This document shows positions 34,909-44,188 of a DNA stretch of 44,188 bases, piece by piece. The notes below the pieces were generated by a model that did not search any database, was not told the DNA's origin, and was given only the letters and a program-made list of their open reading frames with translations. The stretch is from Chromobacterium sinusclupearum (GTDB lineage: Bacteria; Pseudomonadota; Gammaproteobacteria; Burkholderiales; Chromobacteriaceae). Each line of letters starts with the position of its first letter. Position 1 is the stretch's first letter. Location of the stretch: NCBI RefSeq assembly GCF_002902845.1, contig NZ_PPTF01000020.1, forward strand, positions 70,454 through 114,641, in the 5' to 3' direction. Both the position numbers and the translations under genes were made by a program.

Positions 34909-36246
34909 ATGAAACGCTATCTCCTTCTGGCCCTGCTGGCCGGTGCCGCCCAGGCGGCCAACACCTCCTCCTCTTCCGCCCTGTCGGCCGCGCCGCATCA
35001 GCAGGATCTGAAAACCGTGCGCAAGGAAATCGACAGCCTGAAAAAGGATCTGGCGCAGAAGCAGTCCGTGCAGAAGGAGGCGCAATCCGCCATCAAGGAA
35101 TCCGAGCAGGCGATCAACCAGACCCAACAAGCCCTGGCCACGCTGGAAGAAAAACACAACCGCTCCGAACAGCAACTGGCCGAGCTGCGCGCGAAGATCG
35201 ACCAAACCCGCCGCACCCTGGCCGAAACCCGCCAGCGCGTGGGCCAGATGCTGGTCCGTCAATACAAGAACGGCCAGCATGATGCGATGAAGCTGATGAT
35301 GAACGCCGACGATCCGAATCAGAACGCGCGCGACCTGACCTACTATCAGCACATCGCCCAAGCCGAGCAACAGCTGGTGCGGCAACTGGTAGCCCAGCAG
35401 CAGCAGCTGGAAACCCTGTCCTCGCAGCTGGAGCAGGAACTGGCCCGCTTGAACAGCATGTCCAGCCGCAAGGCCCAGGAAAAGAACGAACTGGAAAAGG
35501 ACAAGACCCAGCAGCAGCAGCAATTGAGCAAGGTATCCGGCGAAATCAAGCAAAGCCAGAGCAAGCTGACTCAGTTGCAGGAGGACGAGAAACGCCTGAC
35601 CAACCTGATCGCCCAGATCAACCGCGAAATCCAGCGCCGCCGCGCGGAAGCGGTGCGCAAGGCGGCCGAGGCCCGCAAAGCCAAACAGGCTGCGGCGCGC
35701 GAAGCCGCCCGCAAAGAAAACGAACGCCGCCGCCAGCTGGCGGAAAACGCCAAGAAACAGGGCAAGCCGGTGCCGGAAGAGGCGAAAAAACAGGTGGTGG
35801 TCAAGGAAGAGCCGGCCGAACAGGTCGACGACGTGGCGGACGGCAGCGCGGCCGGCCGCGCCTTCGCCAGCCTGCAGGGCAAGATGAAGCTGCCGGTGGC
35901 CGGCCAGATTGCCGGCGCCTTCGGCAAGCCGCGCCGCGAAGGCACCACCTGGAAAGGCATTTTCATTCGCACCGCGGTTGGTCAGCCAGTACACACCGTG
36001 GCCGATGGCACGGTAGTATATGCCGATCAGTTGCGAGGATTCGGCAAGGCGGTGGTCATCGACCACGGCGGCAACTACATGACGGTCTACACCGGCCTGT
36101 CGGCGATCGCGAAATCATCCGGCAGCAGCGTCAAGGCCGGTGAAACACTTGGCAACACTGGTACACTGGACAACGGGGATGCCGGATTGTACTTTGAGAT
36201 ACGGCACCTGGGTCGCCCCCTCAACCCGCAGGCCTGGACACGCTAA
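34909..36246 (+). CDS. envC: EnvC-like murein hydrolase activator
   Basis: A 445-residue protein. A signal peptide (about 1-16) is followed by a long coiled coil rich in Gln, Lys and Glu (about 30-265). A C-terminal LytM/M23 domain spans about 330-445. The metal ligands of active M23 peptidases are not conserved: the usual HxGxD position reads WKGIFI and the HxH position reads YFEIRH. It is therefore predicted to lack peptidase activity and to activate septal amidases, as E. coli EnvC does. The gpmI-envC-ctpA order is shared with many proteobacteria. Confidence 0.9.
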   Translation: MKRYLLLALLAGAAQAANTSSSSALSAAPHQQDLKTVRKEIDSLKKDLAQKQSVQKEAQSAIKESEQAINQTQQALATLEEKHNRSEQQLAELRAKIDQTRRTLAETRQRVGQMLVRQYKNGQHDAMKLMMNADDPNQNARDLTYYQHIAQAEQQLVRQLVAQQQQLETLSSQLEQELARLNSMSSRKAQEKNELEKDKTQQQQQLSKVSGEIKQSQSKLTQLQEDEKRLTNLIAQINREIQRRRAEAVRKAAEARKAKQAAAREAARKENERRRQLAENAKKQGKPVPEEAKKQVVVKEEPAEQVDDVADGSAAGRAFASLQGKMKLPVAGQIAGAFGKPRREGTTWKGIFIRTAVGQPVHTVADGTVVYADQLRGFGKAVVIDHGGNYMTVYTGLSAIAKSSGSSVKAGETLGNTGTLDNGDAGLYFEIRHLGRPLNPQAWTR

Positions 36247-36274
36247 GGTGCCGGGTACGGAGAATTTGCACAGC

Positions 36275-37717
36275 ATGAGCAGCCAAAGAATGAAAAAAAT
36301 CGCCTGGTTGGTGGCCGGAGCCATGGCAGGCGGCGTCCTCACCCTCAGCATGCAGGCGCTGGCCGACAAGGAAGCGTCTCCGCTGCCGTTGAACGAGCTG
36401 CGCACCTTCGCCGAGGTATTCAGCCTGATCAAGCAGAGCTATGTCGAGCCGGTGGACGACAAGAAGCTGATCGACGAAGCGATCAAGGGGATGCTGACCG
36501 GACTGGACCCGCACTCCGATTACATGACGCCGGATGAATTCAAGGAACTGCGCGAAGGCACGCAGGGCGAATTCGGCGGCCTCGGCATCGAAATCGGCGC
36601 CGAGGACGGCCTGGTCAAGGTGGTGTCCCCCATCGAGGACACCCCGGCGCAGAAGGCCGGCATCAAGAGCGGCGACCTGATCATCAAGATCGACGACACC
36701 CCGGTGCGCGGCCTGTCGCTGAACGACGCGGTGAAGAAGATGCGCGGCAAACCCGGCAGCAAGGTCACGCTGACCATCGCCCGCAAAAACGAAACCAAAC
36801 CCTTGGTCTTCACGCTGGCGCGCGCCATCATCAAGACCAAGAGCGTCAAGTACAAGATGCTGGAGCCCGACTTCGGCTACGTGCGCATCGCCCAATTCCA
36901 GGAGCACACGGCGGAAGACCTGGCGGCCGGCCTGCAAAAACTGTACAAGGACAACAAGCAGCCGCTGAAGGGCCTGGTGCTGGACCTGCGCGACGATCCG
37001 GGCGGCCTGCTCAACGGCGCCGTCGGCGTGGCCGCGGCCTTCCTGCCCAAGGACAAGCTGGTGGTCTACACCGAAGGCCGCACGCCGGACGCCAAGATGC
37101 GCCTGACGGCCACGCTGCAGAACTATGCCCGCCAGAACGGCACGGACCCGCTGGCCAAGCTGCCGGCCGAGGCGCGCAACGTGCCGATGGTGGTGCTGGT
37201 CAACGGCGGCTCCGCCTCGGCGTCGGAAATCGTCGCCGGCGCGCTGCAGGATCAGAAGCGCGCGGTGCTGGTAGGCACGCAAACCTTCGGCAAGGGCTCG
37301 GTGCAGTCCATCCTGCCGCTGGGCAGCCAGGGCGGCATCAAGCTGACCACCGCCCGCTACTTCACGCCTAGCGGCCGCTCCATCCAGGCCAAGGGCATCG
37401 TGCCGGACGTGGTGGTGGAAGACGCCACCCTGACCGCCGCGGACCAGGCGCTGCGCGTGCGCGAGGCCGATCTGGAGAACCACCTGGCCAATCCGAATGG
37501 CGACGACAAACCGGCCAAGACCGCCAAGCCGGAAGTCAAACCGGCGCCGAAGCCGGTCGCCGTGCCGGTTCAGCAGCAGGACAAGGGCAAACCGCAGGAC
37601 AACCCGGACGATGCCGGTTTTGGCCCGCGCGAACCGAATGTGAAGAACGACTACCAGCTATCGCAGGCGTTGAACGTGCTCAAGGTACAGCAAATTCTGC
37701 AAAAGCGCGCAAACTAA
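36275..37717 (+). CDS. ctpA: Carboxy-terminal processing protease (S41 family)
   Basis: A 480-residue periplasmic protease. An N-terminal membrane or signal segment is followed by a PDZ domain (GGLGIEIGAEDGLVKVVSP onward). The catalytic Ser lies in NGGSASASEIVAGAL and the Lys in TFGKGSVQ. A Lys/Pro/Gln-rich low-complexity region leads to the C-terminus. Starts at ATG 36275 and ATG 36290 are both possible; GGAG at 36259 also fits a TTG at 36266. It lies 28 bases after the envC-like gene. Ctp proteases degrade or process envelope proteins, including murein hydrolases. Confidence 0.92.
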   Translation: MSSQRMKKIAWLVAGAMAGGVLTLSMQALADKEASPLPLNELRTFAEVFSLIKQSYVEPVDDKKLIDEAIKGMLTGLDPHSDYMTPDEFKELREGTQGEFGGLGIEIGAEDGLVKVVSPIEDTPAQKAGIKSGDLIIKIDDTPVRGLSLNDAVKKMRGKPGSKVTLTIARKNETKPLVFTLARAIIKTKSVKYKMLEPDFGYVRIAQFQEHTAEDLAAGLQKLYKDNKQPLKGLVLDLRDDPGGLLNGAVGVAAAFLPKDKLVVYTEGRTPDAKMRLTATLQNYARQNGTDPLAKLPAEARNVPMVVLVNGGSASASEIVAGALQDQKRAVLVGTQTFGKGSVQSILPLGSQGGIKLTTARYFTPSGRSIQAKGIVPDVVVEDATLTAADQALRVREADLENHLANPNGDDKPAKTAKPEVKPAPKPVAVPVQQQDKGKPQDNPDDAGFGPREPNVKNDYQLSQALNVLKVQQILQKRAN

Positions 37718-37733
37718 GCCCGCATGCTCTGAC

Positions 37734-37760
37734 AACGCTCCCCTTCGGGAGCGTTTTTGT
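37734..37760 (+). terminator. Intrinsic terminator after ctpA
   Basis: AACGCTCCC (37734-37742) and GGGAGCGTT (37747-37755) pair around CTTC, followed by a T-run. Confidence 0.92.
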
Positions 37761-37972
37761 TTTCCTTGCCCAAATACCGTAAGACCCGCTAACACAACCC
37801 CTGATCCTGCGTTGCGCCTCCTTGCCGCACTCAAGTACTGTCTGCGTCGGCGCGCCTTGGCTCAGGCTCTCTCACGAGGTTTTGTTAGCGGCTCTAAATC
37901 CATCCTGCAAAACAGCGTCATTCCTGCTACGCTATCCGGTTGAATCACCGTTTCCGCCGGAGCCGTTTTACC

Positions 37973-39280
37973 ATGCCAACCCGCGAGTTCGTTCTGACTT
38001 TCCGCGAAGCCGCCCCCTACATCAACGCCTATCGCGGCAAGACCTTTGTGCTGGCGCTGGGCGGCGAAAGCCTGGTTGACGGCGACTTCTCCAGCATGGC
38101 CCAGGACATCAACCTGTTGGTCAGCCTGGGCGTGCGCATCGTGCTGGTGCATGGCATCCGGCCGCAGATCGAAGCGCTGCTGAAGCGCCACGGCATCGCC
38201 CGCCTGTTCCACCGCGATCGACGCGTCACCGACGCCGCCACCATGGATGTGGTCAAACAGGCCGCCGGCGCCACCCGCCACGATGTGGAGGCGCGGCTGT
38301 CGATGGGCATGCCGCACTCGCCGATGCATGGCGCCCACTTGCGGGTGGCCGGCGGCAATTTCGTCACGGCGCAGCCCTTGGGCGTGCTGGACGGCGTGGA
38401 CATGCAGTACACCGGCCAGGTGCGCCGCGTCGATGCCGCCGCCATCCGCCAGCGGCTGGATTGCGGAGAGCTGGTGCTGCTGACGCCGGTAGGCTATTCG
38501 CTGACCGGCGAGAGCTTCAACCTGACCATGGAAGAGCTGGCCACCCACGTCGCCATCGCGCTGAAGGCGGAAAAATTGATCTACGTGGTGGAAGGCCGCG
38601 GCGTGGTGGAGCGCGACGGCCAGCTGATCAGCTCGCTGACCGCGCAGCAGGCCGAGGAAATGCTGCAATCGGGCAGCCTGCCCGAGGACGTGGCCGCCTA
38701 CCTGCCCTACTGCATCCGCGCCACCCGCGACGGGATTCCGCGCGCCCACTTGATCAGCCGCCATCAGGATGGCGCGCTGCTGCTGGAACACTTCACGCGC
38801 GGCGGCAACGGCACCATGATCGCCCGCGATCCTCTGGTGCGGGTGCGCCATGCCAGCATTGAAGATGTCGGCGACATCCTGGCGCTGATCCAGCCGCTGG
38901 AAGAGCAAGGCATTCTGGTGCGGCGCAGCCGCGAACGGCTGGAAGTGGAAATCGGCGAATACGCGGTGCTGGAGCACGACGGCAAAGTCTATGGCTGCGT
39001 GGCGATGCATCCGTTTCCGGAGGCCGACACCGCCGAGCTGGCCTGCCTGGCGGTGTCGCCGGAGAAACGCGACGGCGGCTTCGGCGAAATGTTGCTGCGG
39101 CACGTGGAGTACCAGGCGCGCGCCCGCGGCCTGCAGTCGCTGTTCGTGCTGACGACCCAGACCTCGCACTGGTTTGTCGAGCGCGGCTTCGCCGAGGCGG
39201 ACAAGAGCTCGCTGCCGTTGGCGCGCCAACAGTTCTACAATTTTCAGCGCCGTTCCAAGGTGTTTGTAAAACAGCTGTAA
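37973..39280 (+). CDS. argA: N-acetylglutamate synthase (ArgA type)
   Basis: A 435-residue fusion. The N-terminal amino-acid-kinase-like domain (about 1-285) has ALGGESLVDGDF and VLVHGIRPQIEALL. The C-terminal GNAT domain (about 290-435) has ELACLAVSPEKRDGGFGEMLL. It acetylates glutamate with acetyl-CoA as the first step of arginine synthesis; the kinase-like domain usually binds arginine for feedback inhibition. The ATG at 37973 is preferred. A 255-base gap upstream holds the ctpA terminator and presumably the promoter; no arginine operator was recognised. Confidence 0.95.
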   Translation: MPTREFVLTFREAAPYINAYRGKTFVLALGGESLVDGDFSSMAQDINLLVSLGVRIVLVHGIRPQIEALLKRHGIARLFHRDRRVTDAATMDVVKQAAGATRHDVEARLSMGMPHSPMHGAHLRVAGGNFVTAQPLGVLDGVDMQYTGQVRRVDAAAIRQRLDCGELVLLTPVGYSLTGESFNLTMEELATHVAIALKAEKLIYVVEGRGVVERDGQLISSLTAQQAEEMLQSGSLPEDVAAYLPYCIRATRDGIPRAHLISRHQDGALLLEHFTRGGNGTMIARDPLVRVRHASIEDVGDILALIQPLEEQGILVRRSRERLEVEIGEYAVLEHDGKVYGCVAMHPFPEADTAELACLAVSPEKRDGGFGEMLLRHVEYQARARGLQSLFVLTTQTSHWFVERGFAEADKSSLPLARQQFYNFQRRSKVFVKQL

Positions 39281-39376
39281 CCCCTTGCACCCATGATGCA
39301 GCCAAGGTTGGAAGCTCGCGCCCGCTGTGACACAATAGCCCGCTGTGCCAATCAGAATACAAGCAAGGATTAAGCC

Positions 39377-39649
39377 ATGAGCAGAACCGTCAATTGCGTC
39401 AAGCTGGGCCGCGAAGCCGAAGGCCTCGACTTCCCGCCGCTGCCGGGCGAGCTGGGCAAGCGCGTTTTCGAAAACGTGTCCAAGGAAGCCTGGCAAGGCT
39501 GGCTGCGCTACCAGACCATGCTGATCAACGAAAACCGCCTCAGCCTGGCTGATGCCCGCGCCCGCCAATATCTGGCGTCGCAACTGGAGGCCTACTTCTT
39601 CGGCGCCGGCGCCGATGCCCCGGCCGGTTACACGCCGCCGCAGAACTAA
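39377..39649 (+). CDS. yggX: Fe(2+)-trafficking / oxidative damage protection protein YggX
   Basis: A 90-residue protein beginning [19 protein letters not shown], with the conserved Cys7, and continuing [21 protein letters not shown]. YggX proteins protect iron-sulphur clusters and help iron handling. The size is standard. It is followed by a short terminator before ppk1. Confidence 0.96.
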   Translation: MSRTVNCVKLGREAEGLDFPPLPGELGKRVFENVSKEAWQGWLRYQTMLINENRLSLADARARQYLASQLEAYFFGAGADAPAGYTPPQN

Positions 39650-39660
39650 TCTTGTCATCC

Positions 39661-39685
39661 AGCCCTCCAAGCGAGGGCTTTATTG
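39661..39685 (+). terminator. Terminator between yggX and ppk1
   Basis: AGCCCTC (39661-39667) and GAGGGCT (39673-39679) pair around CAAGC, followed by TTTATTG. It lies just after yggX and before the ppk1 start at 39721. Confidence 0.75.
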
Positions 39686-39720
39686 TCTCCATCTCTCGAA
39701 AATATTGGCTCTCACACCGT

Positions 39721-41796
39721 ATGTCACAACCGCAAGACCTGCTGCTGAATCGTGAACTGGGATTGATAGAATTCAACCGCCGCGTGCTGGCCCAGGCGGA
39801 AGACCCGAATCTGCCGCTCTTGGAGCGGCTGAAATTCCTGTGCATCGTCTCCTCCAACCTCGACGAATTCTTCGAGGTGCGCATCGCCTGGCTGCAGGAT
39901 GCGGCCCATGCCACGCCGGAGCGCATCCTGGCCGACGGCTCCACGCCGGAGCAGGCCCTGGCCAAGGTGGCCCGCGCCTGCCATCAACTGGTGCGCGAGC
40001 AGTACGCGGTTATGAGCGAGGTGCTGTTCCCGGCCTTGCGCCAGGAGGGCATCATCTTCCTGCGCCGCAACGAATGGACCGAGCAGCAACGCGAGTGGGT
40101 GCAGAGCTATTTCTTCCGCGAGTTGATGCCCATCCTGACGCCGATCGGGCTGGATCCGTCCCACCCCTTCCCCAAGGTCTTGAACAAATCGCTGAACTTC
40201 GCGGTGGAGCTGGAAGGCCGCGACGCCTTCGGCCGCGCCTCCGGCACCGCCATCGTGCAGGCGCCGCGCATCCTGCCGCGGGTGATCAAGCTGCCGCCGG
40301 AAGTCTGCGACGGCCATGCGCATTGCTTCGTCTTCCTGTCCTCCATCCTGCACTCGCATGTGCATGAACTGTTCCCGGGCATGGCGGTCAAGGGCTGCTA
40401 CCAGTTCCGCGTCACCCGCGACAGCGAACTGTCCGTCGAAGACGACGACTTCAAGAATCTGCGCACCGCGCTGCAAGGCGAATTGCGCCAGCGCCAGTTC
40501 GGCGACGCGGTCCGGCTGGAAATCGCCGACACCTGCCCGCAGCACATGGAATCGTTCCTGCTGACCCAGTTCAACCTGCAGGCGCGCGATGTCTACCGCG
40601 TCAACGGCCCGGTGAACCTGGTGCGCCTGATGCAGGTGCCGGACCTGGTGGACCGCTCCGACCTGAAGTTCGCGCCGTTTGCGCCGTCGCTGCCGGTCGC
40701 GCTGCAGAAAAAAGCCAAGCCGCCGCTGTTCGAAACCATCCGCAAGGGCGACATCCTGCTGCATCACCCGTACCAGAGCTTCCAACCGGTGATCGACTTC
40801 CTGACCCAGGCGGCGACCGACCCGCACGTGGTGGCGATCAAGATGACGGTGTATCGCACCGGCACCGACTCGGTGCTGATGGAATCGCTGATCGCCGCCG
40901 CCCGCGCCGGCAAGCAGGTGACGGTGGTGGTGGAGCTGATGGCCCGTTTCGACGAAGAAGCCAATATCGGCTGGGCCAGCCGGCTGGAAGACGCCGGCGC
41001 CCACGTGGTGTACGGCGTGATCGGCTACAAGGTGCACGCCAAGATGCTAATGGTGGTGCGCCGCGAAGCGCACGGCCTGCACCGCTACGTGCACCTGGGC
41101 ACCGGCAACTACCACCCGCGCACCGCGCGGATGTATACCGACTTCGGCCTGTTGACCTGCAACGAGGAAATCGCCAGCGACGTCAACGACATCTTCGTCC
41201 AGCTCACCGGCCTGGGCCGCGCCAGCAGCCTGAAGCACCTGTTCCAAAGCCCTTTCACCCTGCACAGCATGATCATGCAGTCCATCGAGCGCGAGATCGA
41301 GCACGCCCAGGCCGGCAAGCCGGCGCAGATCATCGCCAAGATGAATTCGCTGCTGGAGCCGCAGGTCATCCACGCGCTGTACCGCGCCAGCCAGGCTGGC
41401 GTGAAGATCCAGCTGATCGTGCGCGGCGTGTGCGCGCTGCGCCCAGGCGTGCCGGGCCTGTCCGACAACATCATGGTGCGCTCCATCGTTGGCCGCTTCC
41501 TGGAACACCCGCGCGTATTCTACTTCTACAACGACCACAAAGAAGACCTGCTGATGTCCAGCGCCGACTGGATGGGCCGCAACTTCTTCCGCCGCATCGA
41601 AACCTGCGTGCCGATTCTGGACAGCAAGCTGAAGCGCCGCATCATCAAGGAAGCGCTGCGCATGTATCTGGAAGACAACGTCAACAGCTGGGAAATGCAG
41701 CCCGATGGCGGCTACAAACGCCGCTCCGGCCGCGGCAAGCCGCATTGCGCGCAGCTGGAACTGCTGGCCCTGTACACCGGTCCGCAGGCGGAATAA
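39721..41796 (+). CDS. ppk1: Polyphosphate kinase 1
   Basis: A 691-residue enzyme beginning LLLNRELGLIEFNRRVLAQA, with SSNLDEFFEVR. The catalytic His439 lies in YKVHAKM, followed by HLGTGNYHPRTARMYTD. It builds long-chain polyphosphate from ATP. The start ATG 39721 gives the conserved N-terminus; the frame is open 69 bases further upstream over the terminator, which is not coding. The DUF456 gene follows three bases after the stop. Confidence 0.97.
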   Translation: MSQPQDLLLNRELGLIEFNRRVLAQAEDPNLPLLERLKFLCIVSSNLDEFFEVRIAWLQDAAHATPERILADGSTPEQALAKVARACHQLVREQYAVMSEVLFPALRQEGIIFLRRNEWTEQQREWVQSYFFRELMPILTPIGLDPSHPFPKVLNKSLNFAVELEGRDAFGRASGTAIVQAPRILPRVIKLPPEVCDGHAHCFVFLSSILHSHVHELFPGMAVKGCYQFRVTRDSELSVEDDDFKNLRTALQGELRQRQFGDAVRLEIADTCPQHMESFLLTQFNLQARDVYRVNGPVNLVRLMQVPDLVDRSDLKFAPFAPSLPVALQKKAKPPLFETIRKGDILLHHPYQSFQPVIDFLTQAATDPHVVAIKMTVYRTGTDSVLMESLIAAARAGKQVTVVVELMARFDEEANIGWASRLEDAGAHVVYGVIGYKVHAKMLMVVRREAHGLHRYVHLGTGNYHPRTARMYTDFGLLTCNEEIASDVNDIFVQLTGLGRASSLKHLFQSPFTLHSMIMQSIEREIEHAQAGKPAQIIAKMNSLLEPQVIHALYRASQAGVKIQLIVRGVCALRPGVPGLSDNIMVRSIVGRFLEHPRVFYFYNDHKEDLLMSSADWMGRNFFRRIETCVPILDSKLKRRIIKEALRMYLEDNVNSWEMQPDGGYKRRSGRGKPHCAQLELLALYTGPQAE

Positions 41797-41799
41797 GCC

Positions 41800-42279
41800 A
41801 TGACCGCGCTTGGTTATCTGGCTGCCGCGCTACTGATGGTCGCCGGCCTCGCCGGCACCATCATCCCGGCCATCCCCGGCCTGCCCTTGCTGTTTGGCGG
41901 CCTGCTGCTGGCGTCCTGGCTGGATAACTTCCAGCATCTGGGCGCGATCAGCCTGAGCATTCTGGCTGTGCTGGCGGCGCTGGGCCTGCTGGTCGATTTT
42001 GTAGCCGGCCTGCTGGGGGCCAAGGCCACCGGCGCCAGCCGGCAAGCGTTGTGGGGCGCCTTCATCGGCGGCCTGGCCGGCATGTTTCTCGGCCTGGTTG
42101 GCGTCATTCTGGGACCGATGATAGGCGCGGTGATCGGCGAATTCCTCGCCCGCAAGGACGCCTTCCAGGCGGGAAAAGTCGGCATCGGCACCTTACTCGG
42201 CTTCATCGTCGGCGCCGTGGCCAAGGTGGCCTGCGCCTTCGCCATGCTGGCCACCGCCGTGCTGGCATTGGTGTTCTGA
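41800..42279 (+). CDS. DUF456 membrane protein
   Basis: A 159-residue, Gly- and Ala-rich hydrophobic protein with about four to five helices. It contains AGTIIPAIPGLPLLFGG and the glycine-rich GAFIGGLAGMFLGLVGVILGP of the DUF456 family. Function is unknown. It is three bases after ppk1 and presumably co-transcribed. A GC-rich hairpin follows it. Confidence 0.85.
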   Translation: MTALGYLAAALLMVAGLAGTIIPAIPGLPLLFGGLLLASWLDNFQHLGAISLSILAVLAALGLLVDFVAGLLGAKATGASRQALWGAFIGGLAGMFLGLVGVILGPMIGAVIGEFLARKDAFQAGKVGIGTLLGFIVGAVAKVACAFAMLATAVLALVF

Positions 42280-42301
42280 CCCGCGCTTTCCCGATTCAAG
42301 C

Positions 42302-42327
42302 GCGGCCGGCATCACGCCGGCCGCTTT
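42302..42327 (+). terminator. Hairpin terminator after the DUF456 gene
   Basis: GCGGCCGGC (42302-42310) and GCCGGCCGC (42316-42324) pair around ATCAC, followed by only three Ts. Termination may be partial. Confidence 0.65.
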
Positions 42328-42397
42328 GCCATCTGTGCTTGCCACGCCGTTTTGGTAGAATCAGCGCTTAGTCCATTCAAACAATGTGAATAAGTCC

Positions 42398-44065
<1,668 letters not shown>

Positions 44066-44088
44066 TCATTACGCTGCGTGCCATGCCA

Positions 44089-44108
44089 AGCCCCCGCCTG
44101 CGGGGGCT
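44089..44108 (+). terminator. First hairpin after ettA
   Basis: AGCCCCCGC (44089-44097) and GCGGGGGCT (44100-44108) pair around two bases, so a few inner pairs must open to make a loop. No T-run follows; it is probably an accessory or mRNA-stabilising stem. Confidence 0.55.
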
Positions 44109-44130
44109 AATGTGATGGTCAGCCCGACTC

Positions 44131-44168
44131 AACCGCCCTGCTGGCGTAGCTAGCAGGGCGGTTTCCCT
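44131..44168 (+). terminator. Second hairpin after ettA
   Basis: AACCGCCCTGCT (44131-44142) and AGCAGGGCGGTT (44152-44163) form a strong 12-base stem followed by a pyrimidine-rich tract. This is the more likely end of the ettA transcript. Confidence 0.8.
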
Positions 44169-44188
44169 TTCTGCGCAGGAGGTTCTCA

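Noticed and set aside
37862..39670. A 602-codon open frame antisense to argA and yggX
   Set aside because: It covers two clear genes on the other strand and shows no domain.

Overview
The window is a stretch of chromosome from a high-GC betaproteobacterium. Gene order and protein similarity point to the Neisseriales, most likely Chromobacterium or a close relative; this rests on recognition, not on a search. Nearly all of it is dense coding sequence with a strong third-position GC bias. The exception is an AT-rich block at about 7.25-9.06 kb.

Layout. 1-1.7 kb: the 3' end of an sgrR-type regulator and an alpha/beta hydrolase. 1.75-6.9 kb, minus strand: a compact five-gene chemosensory-like operon. 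In order of transcription it encodes a membrane CheA-like kinase without a CheW-like domain, a degenerate receiver fused to CheX, a CheY, a short membrane-anchored MCP-like signalling protein, and a second CheX. Both CheX proteins end in the same residues, GELELF. No CheW, CheR or CheB gene is present. 7.0-9.1 kb: the AT-rich block. It holds a small ORF with an A7 tract, a small gene interrupted by TAA and preceded by a consensus sigma-54 promoter, and a secreted YolA/DUF4879-like gene interrupted by TAG. A tRNA-Gly(CCC) closes the block.

9.2-13.5 kb: an AsmA-like protein and a Kef-type cation/proton antiporter, convergent on a shared terminator. 13.6-21.1 kb, plus strand: kdsD-kdsC-lptC-lptA-lptB-rpoN-hpf, then ptsN-hprK-rapZ. 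This joins Kdo synthesis, LPS export, sigma-54, ribosome hibernation and the nitrogen-PTS regulators. 21.1-27.5 kb: ubiX, nnrD, a DMT-family exporter, and a histidine kinase/HD-GYP response regulator pair. 27.5-32.1 kb, minus strand: a hemolysin III-like protein and adk, then kdsB, a Trm112-like gene, lpxK, exbD and exbB.

32.1-44.2 kb: an inverted pair of perfect DnaA boxes, a DUF4442 thioesterase-fold protein, and an ArsR-type regulator divergent from gpmI with a palindrome between them. Then follow an EnvC-like amidase activator, a carboxy-terminal protease, argA, yggX, ppk1, a DUF456 membrane protein and ettA.

Most of the window is conserved housekeeping: envelope biogenesis, central metabolism and stress. 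The parts that deserve attention are the chemosensory-like operon with its matching C-terminal tails, the sigma-54 promoter and two interrupted genes in the AT-rich block, the paired DnaA boxes, and the palindrome over the gpmI promoter.
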